Assembly: GCF_002775205.1 (NCBI RefSeq)
Contig: NC_036450.1
Span: forward strand, 5,643,199 to 5,707,198
Origin: Xiphophorus maculatus
Taxonomy: Eukaryota > Chordata > Actinopteri > Cyprinodontiformes > Poeciliidae
Reading direction: 5' to 3'
DNA length: 64,000 nucleotides
Below are positions 47,761 through 58,428 of the stretch, in pieces. Every line of letters starts with the position of its first letter. Positions within the stretch are counted from its first letter, which is position 1. The translations under genes and the position numbers were made by a program. The notes below the pieces were generated by a model. It saw only the letters and a list, made by a program, of their open reading frames with translations, was not told where the DNA came from and ran no database searches.

Positions 47761-50110
47761 ATGCATTTTTGTATTCAGGCTCTTTAATACGTATATGATC
47801 CATGCATCTTAACTGTGAATAATAAATGTTAATCACTTATTTCTTTATTTTGGGAACTTGGTGTCAAAGCAATTTTCTGACTTTTCTTGCATGTCATTAA
47901 AAGTATTTGATTGGAAATGGTTTTAAATTTTTCATACAGGCATAAATAAGTAAATGTTTCATGTTTTATCTCTAAACTTTACCTTCAGTATAAATTATGT
48001 TTCGCCTTTAATTTCCACTTCTGCCTTAATGTTAAAGAGAGTTGCTGGTGTTACAGGAGCATGTTTTCTATAAGTTTATTCTGCCTCTTCAGCTCCACCA
48101 GTACGCATGAAACTTTTGGTGCAATTTGACGCGCATTAAAAATAAATGGTATGGTGAAGTTTTAATGATTTAAAAACATTTAAAATTGCATCCAGCCAGA
48201 GCCAGGGAGACGATCTGTACTTGGAAAGCTTTTGTTCATTTGAGCTTGGATCAAAGGTAAATGTTTCATACAGGGGGAAAAAACGTGATTTATAATTTAT
48301 AAGGAAGTTGTGATTCATGCTGTGCTTTTATAATGTTTTCTACCACTTTGTCAGCTCTGAATCTCATGTTTTATGCCTATTTTTAACCTTTTTCTTATTC
48401 AGAGCACTTTGAAATGAAAGTTACAATCTTTCTGTAACTTTTACACCGTTAAACTTGCTATAGTAACTGTTTATTCTTGCAAGGAGTCTGTTTTTAAGCT
48501 GCATTTGAGATGTACAAAATTAATAAGTAATAATTAGGTGCATTTTAAAATTGGTGTCTGAATTTTCTGGTTAGTTTTCTTAGTATGTATCATATTTCTA
48601 TATATCCTTATCCTGATATATATTGATACTGTTTACTGGTGGTTATATGACTGTAATTTATTCAGGATTAAACTATATTAGTTGTTCTACCTTGTGCTTG
48701 TCTTTATTGATCTGTATTGTTCCTATAGTCATAATCCTGCTCTAGGAAGATGTTAAGATGTTCTGGTAAAGTTGTTTCATTCCCCAAATGACATATTTAT
48801 GTTGCATTTAGCAAACAGAAATTGTTTTGGTTATCCTAACTTAATGACTTAATGTTTGAAAATGGCAACAACTTTTTATACATTTTGTAAATATCTGGTT
48901 TCTACTGTACACTATCTATGGGTGAGTAAAAACCCAAATAACTCAAGATGTGGATCAGAAAAATCTGCCATGAATAGATCAAATTTGGTCTCAATGAATG
49001 TCAAAAAAACCAAAAAACATTTATTTAGACCAGAATTAATCACTTTATTTTGTACATTTAACATGATGCTACCATTATAAAGAATATTCCTTCAGAGTTA
49101 AAGAATTTCTGCTATTTTGTCTTTCAGTAAGTCTCTCCATGAGGATTAAAATATTGCAGCAGAGTTTCTGACAGGAGTTAGAAAGACGTCAGTACGCGCA
49201 GTCCCAAAGATCTTATACAATCTTATTTCAGCACTGCACATTGAATTAAATCCCCAAAAGCAGGACTGGAACCAGAACCCTCAAGTTTTTGCCTCTTATA
49301 GAACCAGCTTCAAGTTTAGATGGGAAGATATGAGCTTTGCTTCTAATTTTGCTCTAAAATTGTTCCCCAAAGCTGCTCTGTGTTCTCTCAGTGTGCCTTA
49401 CTGCAGCCATTTCTGTGTTTATACTCACCCTCATATTGTTGGCTCTGTTTTTCTCTTCTTTCTTCCTGTGCCCTCTCTGCAACTGGTATCATTCACAAGT
49501 TCCCCAAATGTGAGCTTCTTTCAAAACGGAAAAGATTTCAATGAACTTCTAAACCATCATATTACTCCTGGGTAGAGACGCTCCCATCAGGGTTTTTCCT
49601 GCCGGTTCTGATCACCATGAGGTCCGATCACTGCCGATCACAGATACCGATCACATGGATTGGCTGTTAATGTTTGGCTTTAGGTAGAAATGCTACTATG
49701 TGATCTGGCAAAATGGAGCCATAAAATCACCTAATTTAGACAAAAACATGTCCAATACTTGCAGGCTCATGGCTGATTGTTCTGGTTCTGATGGCTTGTT
49801 TCTGACCCAGTAGAGTAATTCAGCAGAACACAGGGAGGAGGCAGAGGAACTCCATTTGTTCTCTCAGATTATCTCATGTTAGGACATAGAGAAAGTTACA
49901 TTAAAACTTTTTTAAAGTTTCCTCCTCAGTACCGCGTAGCGATGGTCCAACAAAGAATTATTGTGATGATTAATCAGGTTAAAAATTGGCTCATTCTGAA
50001 GATTTTTAACCATTTACACCTTTTTTATACAGTTTTATACATTAAAAGATACAAAAATAAATAATTACATCACTTGTTAGAATATATTTACAAAGTTTTT
50101 TCCATCTATT
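47761..50110. other. AT-rich intergenic stretch between genes 2 and 3, no gene seen
   Basis: Only chance ORFs are present. No LRR, NACHT or B30.2 pieces were found on either strand. Confidence 0.5.
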
Positions 50111-50920
50111 TTTAAACTTTCTAACTTCTTTTCTGCAGTTCCAGGGTGAGTCTTTCTTCATGACTCTTTAAGGAATGAGAAGCTCAGCTCAATGTTTTTA
50201 TCCAACCTTGTTATTAATCAGTGAAATAAGTTGGAGGAGAGACGTTTGGTTCCTGTTGCAGCTCAGTGTTAATCTGGTTAATCTGAGAGATGAGCTCCAG
50301 TCTAACACTGCAGTGAGGATTAAAACCGGCCAGACAAGGTGAGGGACGGAGGAGAGGTCACCATCAGGAAGTTTGAACCTCTGCAACAAACTGCATTTTA
50401 ATCACAACCAGCTGCTGATTTTACTGGGTTTTGCTTTTTCCAGTTAAATCCTTTATTTTCCGGTTTGGGTTGAGTCAGGTGTGGCCCACGTTGGCGCTGT
50501 GGCGGGTCATATCCATGTTGATTTATTCACTAAAAACAGGTTTACTTTTTGTTATCAGATTTAAATGTAAAATATAGCAGAGATGCAGCGATCAGACCTT
50601 TTCTGTCCAACACTGATCTCCAGTTTTCATTCTGCTCTGATCTTCCAGTTCCTGGGATTTTTCCTCCAAAGAGAAAAATGTTCTGCAGGTTCTGAGTTTC
50701 AGGTAGAAGTTCTGAATGAAACAGAAAATATGAAGATTTTCCCACTTTAGACTTCAAAGCATTGACCTCTGACCTTCATGGGATGGGAATGTTTTACTTT
50801 AAATCAGGACTTTCTGAAAGGCAGAGTTGATGAAAAAATCTTTTAAATGCAAATATTTAAATTTGAACAGGAAAAGAACAGAATGAGCAGCAAATGAACC
50901 AAATGCAGAAGAAAAATGTT

Positions 50921-50926
50921 TTTATT
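50921..50926 (-). promoter_or_regulatory. Possible poly(A) signal of NLR gene 3
   Basis: AATAAA on the minus strand in the same relative position as for gene 2. Confidence 0.35.
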
Positions 50927-51350
50927 TAAAACACATGAAGAAAAACTGCAGCAAATTTACAAAAGGAAGATTTAATATTCAAATCTGACATGTTGAGAAA
51001 AATAGGAGCCGATAGAAACAGAAAATGATCAGTGATTGAGAAAAACTGATCAACATTTCAATGAAATCTGATGAATGAAAGGAAAAAAAATAAGAGAAAC
51101 AACATCTTGATATTCAGTGTGAAGCTTTGACTGGAAACAGACAGGAAAACATGAGGATCCTGGAATAATCCTGGAATAATCCTGGAATAATCCCAGCTTC
51201 CATATTTAAAGGACTGGAAGAAGAAAAAGTTTCCAAGGACTCAATCAGAATTGTTTCACCAAGAAATAGATTGTAGAGACTGAACTATCTGTTCAACAGT
51301 GAGAGAGTTTCTCTGACAGGAGGAAAATCTTTAGACTCTTTAGACTCAAC

Positions 51351-51883
51351 TCAGCACAGAAACACTGAAGAACCAGAACTGGGCCAGAACCAGACCCCAA
51401 ATCCAGGAATCAGAGGTTCAGTGAATGTGGTGTTGAAGGTGTGGAGGAGGATCAGTGAGTCAGAGGAAACTCTGTAGAAGGACAGAATGCCAGCAGGACA
51501 GTCCACATACACTGCTACTCTGTTAGAGACAGAGGAGGAGGAGAGACGAGTTTCTCTGTTATTGTGTCTGACAGAGTAACCATCATCAGAGCAGCTCAGA
51601 CTCCAGGAATGATCATTATATCCAAACCAACAGTATTCACTGCTTCCTTTCCTCCTGATTCTTCTGTAACTCACTGATATATGAACTTTTCCTCTCCACT
51701 CGACCTCCCAGTAACAGCGACCAGTCAGACCAGTTCTACACAGCAGCTGATACCAGTAATCAAATCTGTCTGGATGATCAGGATATGACTGAAGCTCCTT
51801 CACAAGTGTCACCTTCCTGTTGTCTTCAGACAGTTTGAGTTTTCTGTTCGCTGTGTTTGTGTCGATGGTGAGTTGACAGGAAT
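51351..51883 (-). CDS. NLR gene 3 exon: terminal B30.2 (PRY-SPRY)
   Basis: The exon has 533 nt including the stop, with the same acceptor (TCCATCAG) and PRY-SPRY framework as gene 2 exon 12. Loop residues differ: for example YVY to KVH after EVEWRG, KSVD to SSEY, and IVTH to RETR. The C-terminal tail is rearranged by compensating small indels but ends in the same SSVFLC. The upstream NACHT and LRR exons of this gene must lie beyond the right edge or be lost. No interruption is seen. Confidence 0.9.
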
Positions 51884-52032
51884 CTGATGGAGAGAACAAA
51901 CACAATCCAGCTGCAGTTATTGATCATTTATTGACACTTTGATGATGACTCCTGAATGAGTGATGTGACAGTTTGAAGATGGTTGAATGTGAGCTGCTTT
52001 GTTGTCATGAATCAGATGAAAAACACACTTAC

Positions 52033-52079
52033 ACTTCCTCAGACCTGGTGTCAAGAATGGGACTCCAGCAGGCTCCACC
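52033..52079 (-). CDS. NLR gene 3 exon: 47-nt linker between LRRs and B30.2
   Basis: The sequence and splice sites are identical to gene 2 exon 11, encoding VEPAGVPFLTPGLRK. It joins the B30.2 exon in phase 1. Confidence 0.83.
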
Positions 52080-53187
52080 CTGAAAGGAGGAGGGGGGTCA
52101 GACCATCAGTCTCTTTCAGCAGCAAACATGGACATTACATGTCTCTCAGACACACATTGTCCTCCACTGAGACAGGAACAGTCCAACATTTGGATTGCAA
52201 ACTGCAGTGGATGTAGGAAGGACAGTTGGTGCTGCTGCAGCACAACTCATTTCTCCAAACACAGGAAAAGCTCCAACAGAGAGGAGAAAGGAAATCCCTC
52301 AGTAACAACCTGAAGAAACTCACTGAAGCCTAAAAGGACATCAGGAAACTAAGGAAACATTTCTGGAAGCTCAACCTGATTTAATAATCAGCATTAAAAA
52401 ACAATCAATCTAAACTCTGACACAACACCTGGATACCTGTTCCATCCACACTCCCACACACAGGTGAAGGAATGAAACACTAAACAGCCCTGCTGCTGAA
52501 AACCTGCTGTGGCCTCACTGTAATATCCAGAAATACAAACATTAAAAAGGAGAAGCTGCATCACATTCAACAAAGAGTTCAACAAGAATCAAAGATTTGA
52601 TCTCTGAGCTCAGACTCACAAACCAGGGAGAGGCTTCCATCATCACACACCTCTGACAAACACCTCCAACCTTTCAGCACTTCCTCTACCAACCAACACC
52701 ACCAGGTGGCGCTGCTGCACACATTTACAATGAGACCAAGAAGAAGAAGCAGCATCCTGAATCCAGCAGCTGCAGTAATGGCTTGTGAAAGTGTCCAAGG
52801 AGCATCTGGAACCAGAACCAGCAGATCCAACAGTCCAGAGAGTCTTTGTTTGCATCTTTCCTCTCAGATTTCCAAGCTGCTCTGAGAGGGAAATGACATC
52901 ATCGTTCTACTGATGATGTCACGCTCTGATGTCACTGATCAGGAGCTGCTGGACTTGTACATTTCCAGCATGGAGGACAGAGAAGATCTCAGCTCTGATG
53001 AGGAGCTGGCCTGCCTTCAAACTGATTCAGGGTCAAAGAAATATTTCCAGATGAAGTCAGACTAAAATGTTGGATTGTCCTACTGTTGCAATCAGAGGCC
53101 AAGAAGAAGCTTAAAGTTCTTCTCCTGTTCAGCTCTACGTTCCTGTCAGAGACTTCAGCTCCTCATGAGGAGAACAACTAAAGCCTG

Positions 53188-54071
53188 TGTAGCATGTAAT
53201 GTAATTATGTAGGAGAATTAATTTTATTTATTTATTTTATTTTTCTTTATGAACCTTCTGAAAACTAATTTTCTTTGAATTGACATGTCTGTAATATATT
53301 ATTTCTGTTTTATCTTGCTTTCATTTTTGGTCCCTTGTGTGTAAAAGGCCATCCTCATCTATGAATATTGGTTTTCCTTTGTTTTTTAATTGTATTTTGT
53401 TTTGGTGGGGAAGCTTTTATTTTCTTACTTCCTGTTTGCGCGCTACATCCTGTGTGTTCCCGCTGCCCTCCTCAGTTCGCGCCAAGCTGCGCTGGGGAGA
53501 GTTAAGTGTACAGAGTTGTCTTTCATTCGAGTATTAAAATATTGAAAACGTTCTAAAAATATGTTGTAAACTCACATATATATATATTCATGTTTAGTGC
53601 AGCACTATGATGGGAATTTGTCTCCCACATTGGTGACACCCATCAAGTTTTCCGTATCAACGTGGTTATTTTTTTTTTCCTTTTGGTTGATTAGGGTGTT
53701 TGTGGAGAATCTGGAGCCCAGGAGCTGCTGTGCTTAAAATGTTCTTGTTTTGAACAGGTATGTGGGTTGTTTCAGATTTTATTCTGATGTTAAATTAATG
53801 TATTTAGCATATTTCTATGTTATGGTAAAAAATTGTAATTGTAGGGCAGATTATTTCTGTTTAGGTTTTATTTTAATTGCTTTGTATGTCAGAGAATTTT
53901 AGTTTTGTTAAATGCATTTCTATCAGTTCGCGCCAAGCTGCGCTGGGGAGAGGGTGTTTGTGGAGAATCTGGAGCCCAGGAGCTGCTGTGCTTAAAATGT
54001 TCTTGTTTTGAACAGGAATAAAATTATCCTGAATCCTGATTCTGATGACTTCCTGTTTCACGACCGTTACA
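53188..54071 (+). repeat. 5' LTR of the Ty3/gypsy element
   Basis: It starts TGTAGCATGTAATG and ends CGACCGTTACA. It contains an internal 94-bp rearranged repeat (blocks 53472-53501 and 53695-53758 recur joined at 53923-54016). Confidence 0.95.
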
Positions 54072-54073
54072 TC

Positions 54074-54091
54074 TGGTGCCGTGACCCGGAT
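54074..54091 (+). other. Primer-binding site, tRNA-His type
   Basis: TGGTGCCGTGACCCGGAT starts 2 nt after the LTR. It is complementary to the 3' end of vertebrate tRNA-His (including CCA) with one mismatch. This is by memory of the tRNA sequence. Confidence 0.7.
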
Positions 54092-54325
54092 ACTCAGATC
54101 AGCCGCTGCCGATCACCGAGGTTCTGCCGTGTGCTTGGAATGTCGAATGCTCAGTTGGTGGACAAGTGGTTTCTGTCAGGCTCCATGCTGGTTGCTATTC
54201 TGCAACTGTATGTAACTGTTTTTGAGCAAAAAGAAAAAGAAGTATCTACTGCCTCCTGTATATTTACTTTTTGTTAAGGGACGTTTTTATAGCAAGATTG
54301 TTTTCTGTGTTTTGTTTTATATACT

Positions 54326-55682
54326 ATGGCAGAGAAAAATAATCAAACATATGATCTATTTTCGTCCCCTGTTGGAAGAGGGAGAGGTTTACTTAGCCTA
54401 GAGAAAACTTTTGTTAATGACACTCCAGGAGCTACCTCGAAAACGCAGTTTGCGTCGGATGATGGTAGAGACAGACATGAACCATTGTATTCAACACCCA
54501 TTGATTCCAGTGAGCGCACCACTACACATCAGTTACGTGAACTTATCGGAGAATTAGGAAGTCAAATCGGTGAATCCATAGCTAGCCGGCTCCTAGCCTG
54601 CCAGCCAGCTCTTAGCTCACAGGCTCCTCTCAATAAATCATCTAGAGCTGAATCATTCACAGCAACTGCTGACACCTCCAAATTGAGTCTGATAGTCAGA
54701 CCTGATATTAAGAACCCATCCATGTTTCGTGGTGATGACACAGACAAGTACTCCATTCATGAGTGGATAGACAGTTGAAGTGTACTTACAGAAACGAGAC
54801 CTCCCACCTTGTGAACAAGCAGAGGAAGTTTTAAACCATCTCTGTGGCAAAGCTAAAAGTATTGTCAAAGTGGGCCTGAAGAGTAGCTCAACCGGCAACA
54901 CCCCAGTAGCACCGGAGGCGATATACAGTATTCTGAGGCGCTACTTCAGTGATACTCCTGGCTCGTGTCTACCTTTGGCCGATTTCTACACCACCCAGCC
55001 GAAAGCTAAGGAAACGCATGTTGACTATTGGATCAGATTAAATACTGCTGCAGAAGTGGCAGACAGGCATCTAAAGTCCCAGGGGGGTAAAATGGACAAC
55101 ATGGACTCAGAAATTGCCATGATGTTTGTCAGAAATTGCCCAGACCCCAACCTTGCTAGTGTCTTTAAATGCAAGCCCACAAGCAAATGGTCCCTGGCTG
55201 ATGTGCAAGAAGCTATTGATGAGCATCAGAGGGAGTACCAAGCTAAAAAACCAACCACAACCCTGCCCAATACACATGCTCTTCGTGTAGCTGCTGCTGC
55301 AACGGCCAGTGAACCCCTAGAAAATAACGCAGAGTACACCAATGTAAACACAGCCAAGTTCTCTGACCCTGTTAAACCAAGTACAGCTGTTGTTTCAGAG
55401 TCAAATGCTTTGGAGAGAGTACTTAGCATGCTAGAAAGAGTACTAGAGCGTACAAGCCAGTCTAGTCCTTCTGTTGTCCGACCGGAGACTGTCACATTCA
55501 GCCATGGTTCCCCCTGCAGGGTCTGCAGACAGACCTCACATTCCACACGTACACATTGTATGAGGGAGAAAAGATGTCTGGAATGCTTAGAGATTGGGCA
55601 TCAAAGAAAGGACTGTCCAAGGGATCTTCAAATCGACCAGGCAACACCTCACCACATCAGGGAAACTAGAACACTCACATGA
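54326..55682 (+). pseudogene. Ty3/gypsy gag, frameshifted
   Basis: Gag packages the element RNA. The first open part (54326-54778) starts MAEKNNQTYDLFSSP and ends in a capsid-like block (MFRGDDTDKYSIHEW). At about 54770 the reading moves by one frame, and the second part (to 55682) continues the capsid region. It ends with a CCHC zinc knuckle (CLECLEIGHQRKDC, about 55569-55610). The frame change falls within a conserved stretch and is best explained as a mutation of this copy. The end overlaps the pol frame by about 90 nt. Confidence 0.8.
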
Positions 55683-57954
55683 GGGAGGGGATAATGTGAG
55701 TGGGAGAGACAAAACCCTCAAACTTGAAGATGATGTGCAGACCGTATATTCTGAGTGTGTAAATTCCTTTCCGCCTAACACCACTGTTCTATTCCAGAAC
55801 ATAAATAGGCTTGACAAAGTTGACAGTCTGTTCTATACAGACGCTGAGGTGGAGGATGAAGTGTCATTGAAAGCCCTGCTTGACACTGGTTCGATGACAT
55901 GTACTATCAGCGAAGGAGCTGAACAGATGTTAATTTGTTCAGATTCAGTCTCCATGTCCAGAGATGTTTGCCCTGGCATCACGCTTGTTGGTTGTGGCGG
56001 GATGAAAATTAAGCCTAAATGCATTTATGACCTAAAGATGAAAGTGTATGGCTGCACCTTCAGGGTCCCCGTACTGGTTGTTCCTGGGCAGCAAGATGAA
56101 ATTATTCTAGGAACAAATGTTATCAAGTACCTCCTTAAGCAGTTTAAACAATCTAAACAGTTTTGGCAGGTTCTGAGTAAGCCTGATTCAGAAGAAGCAC
56201 CCGAAGTAATGCAATTCCTCAACATGCTGTCTGGCATTGAGAGATGGAATGGAGAAACTATCCCTGATGTTATTGGGACAGCCAAGTTAATGCAGGCTGT
56301 TACTCTTCTGCCCGGGCAGGAACATTTAATCTGGAGCAAGTTGCCGGCAGCTTCATCCTGTTCTGAAGGCAGTGCTGTCTTGATAGAACCAGCCAAAGCA
56401 ATGACCCATAAGAATGACATAATGGTTTGTAGATCCATTGCCACTATGAACGGTGAGAGGTTGGTTCCAGTCAGAGTCCTAAATACTTCAAGTCAGCCAG
56501 TAACTCTGAGACGCAATACAAAGGTGGCACAGGTGTCGGTTTGCATTGCTGTGGAGGATCTGGACGAAACCTCTGAGCTGACTGAAGCTAACTCATTTGA
56601 GGTAAAAAACCAGGCAGTGCACAGTGAAACGACTGATGACGCAAAAGACTTTCACTCATCGGACTACCAAGAGTCCTTAGCCAAACTTGGACTCGAGAGT
56701 TTGGACATTGAATCCTGTGAGGTGTCAGACTATTGGAAGGGCCAGCTGTTGCAACTCATCCGAAAGTATGAGACTGTTTTCTCAAAAACTAAGCTTGACT
56801 GCAGCTCAGCAAAGGATGTTGTTCACAGGATCCATCTGTCTGACTCCCGACCCTTCAGGCTCCCATACCGCCGTGTGCCACCTGGGCACTACCATAAACT
56901 CAGACAGGTGCTCTCGGAGATGGAAGAACTCGAGATAATCCGCAAGTCAAAGAGTGAATGGGCATCACCGCTGGTCCTTGTGTGGAAAAAGAATGGGGAC
57001 CTTAGGATCTGTGTAGATTATCGATGGTTAAATGCTCGCACAATAAAGGTTGCCCATCCTTTGCCACACCAAGCAGACTGTCTCGCAGCCTTGGGTGGTA
57101 GCACTATATTCAGTGCTATGGATCTCACCTCCGGCTTCTACAATGTTGCTGTGGCAGAAGAGGACAGGAAGTTGACGGCCTTCACAACACCCATGGGGCT
57201 TTATGAGTTCAACCGTCTTCCCAAGGGATTGTGCAATAGTCCAGCTAGCTTTATGCGACTAATGATGAGTATATTTGGAGATCAAAACTTCCTGACCCTT
57301 CTTTGCTACTTGGATGATGTGCTAGTCTATGCATCCAATGAGGCTGAGGCCCTGAGAAGGTTGGAAATGGTCTTCAGCAGACTGAGAGACCATGGGCTAA
57401 AGTTAGCCCCTAAAAAATGTCAGTTTCTTAAAAGGAGCGTAAAGTTCCTCGGACACATTGTGGACAGTAATGGTGTCTCGACTGATCCAGACAAGGTTAG
57501 GGCTATAACATCAATGACGGTTGCAGACCTTATGATGGAGGACGGGGTGACATCCTCTCAAAGGAAAGTCAAATCATTCTTGGGCATGGTAATGTACTAT
57601 CAGCAGTTCATTCAGGACTGTTCCAAGCTAGCTAAACCCCTTTTTGCTCTTACAGCTGCCCCGAGAGGGAGGAAAGGCAACCCACGTGGTGTCGCTTCAT
57701 TCAAAAACCTACATGCAAGTGACTGGAAGCAGGAACAGGAAAACTCATTTGAGCTGCTGAAGTCTGCACTTTTGAAATCTGTTGTTCTTGCACATCCTGA
57801 TTTTAACAAACCGTTCATCCTCTCAACTGATGCCTCCACTGATGGACTCGGGGCTGTATTATCCCAGGTTCAAGAAGGGGAGAGCAAAGCCCGACCAGTC
57901 GCATTTGCTAGTAAAGCACTGACCCGTGCCCAGAGCAAATACCCTGCCCATTGA
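55594..57954 (+). CDS. Ty3/gypsy pol part 1: protease, reverse transcriptase, start of RNase H
   Basis: This is an open frame of 786 codons. The true start is probably supplied by frameshifting from gag, since the first codons only read the zinc-knuckle DNA in another frame. Aspartic protease: ALLDTGSMTC (Asp at residue 97, about 55882). Reverse transcriptase: WASPLVLVWKKNGDLRICVD, AMDLTSGFYNVAV, FNRLPKGLCNSPASF and the YLDD catalytic box (57308-57319). RNase H begins FILSTDASTDGLGAVL. An in-frame TGA at 57952-57954 cuts RNase H, which continues in the same frame afterwards. Confidence 0.9.
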   Translation: MGIKERTVQGIFKSTRQHLTTSGKLEHSHEGGDNVSGRDKTLKLEDDVQTVYSECVNSFPPNTTVLFQNINRLDKVDSLFYTDAEVEDEVSLKALLDTGSMTCTISEGAEQMLICSDSVSMSRDVCPGITLVGCGGMKIKPKCIYDLKMKVYGCTFRVPVLVVPGQQDEIILGTNVIKYLLKQFKQSKQFWQVLSKPDSEEAPEVMQFLNMLSGIERWNGETIPDVIGTAKLMQAVTLLPGQEHLIWSKLPAASSCSEGSAVLIEPAKAMTHKNDIMVCRSIATMNGERLVPVRVLNTSSQPVTLRRNTKVAQVSVCIAVEDLDETSELTEANSFEVKNQAVHSETTDDAKDFHSSDYQESLAKLGLESLDIESCEVSDYWKGQLLQLIRKYETVFSKTKLDCSSAKDVVHRIHLSDSRPFRLPYRRVPPGHYHKLRQVLSEMEELEIIRKSKSEWASPLVLVWKKNGDLRICVDYRWLNARTIKVAHPLPHQADCLAALGGSTIFSAMDLTSGFYNVAVAEEDRKLTAFTTPMGLYEFNRLPKGLCNSPASFMRLMMSIFGDQNFLTLLCYLDDVLVYASNEAEALRRLEMVFSRLRDHGLKLAPKKCQFLKRSVKFLGHIVDSNGVSTDPDKVRAITSMTVADLMMEDGVTSSQRKVKSFLGMVMYYQQFIQDCSKLAKPLFALTAAPRGRKGNPRGVASFKNLHASDWKQEQENSFELLKSALLKSVVLAHPDFNKPFILSTDASTDGLGAVLSQVQEGESKARPVAFASKALTRAQSKYPAH

Positions 57955-58428
57955 TTAGAGTTTCTTGCACTCAAATGGTCGGTTTGCGATAAGTTTAGTC
58001 ATTGGCTCAAAGGACACACATTCACCGTTTGGACGGACAACAATCCCTTGACGTATATCCTCACTAAACCTAAACTCGACGCATGTGAGCAAAGATGGGT
58101 GGCGAAGTTATCCCCTTACAGCTTCAGCATCAAATACATACCTGGAAGTAAAAATGTAGTCGCTGACGCTTTGAGCAGACAACCATTCATCAAGAATAAA
58201 GTCTCCCAAAGGTTGGTGACTGAGTCCTATGAAGCTTTATTGGAAGAATCACAACAAGTGAGGCAGGATGCAGTTCAGGAGGTCTTCCGGGTCAGTACCG
58301 ACCATCAAGGGGATGAATACCTCCAGTCTCTTCAACGCCCAGAACATCAGTCGCTGAGTGAAGAAGAGGTATCTGCAGTTCTCTGGGACATGCAAAGTGA
58401 GACCTCAGCCACGAGCAAAGGGTGTTGA
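57955..58428 (+). pseudogene. Ty3/gypsy RNase H remainder and connection, after the premature stop
   Basis: In the same frame as the preceding pol ORF. It carries the rest of RNase H (FTVWTDNNPLTYIL, with catalytic Asp) and the block YIPGSKNVVADALSR, typical of the RNase H end in gypsy elements. It is open to 58428. Near 58410-58428 the reading must drop one frame to continue into integrase. Confidence 0.8.

Noticed and set aside
53472..54016. Interpretation of the LTR block as a reverse-transcribed spliced copy
   Set aside because: The segment absent from the second copy is not bounded by GT and AG at any consistent placement, so canonical splicing is not supported. It is kept only as a rearrangement.
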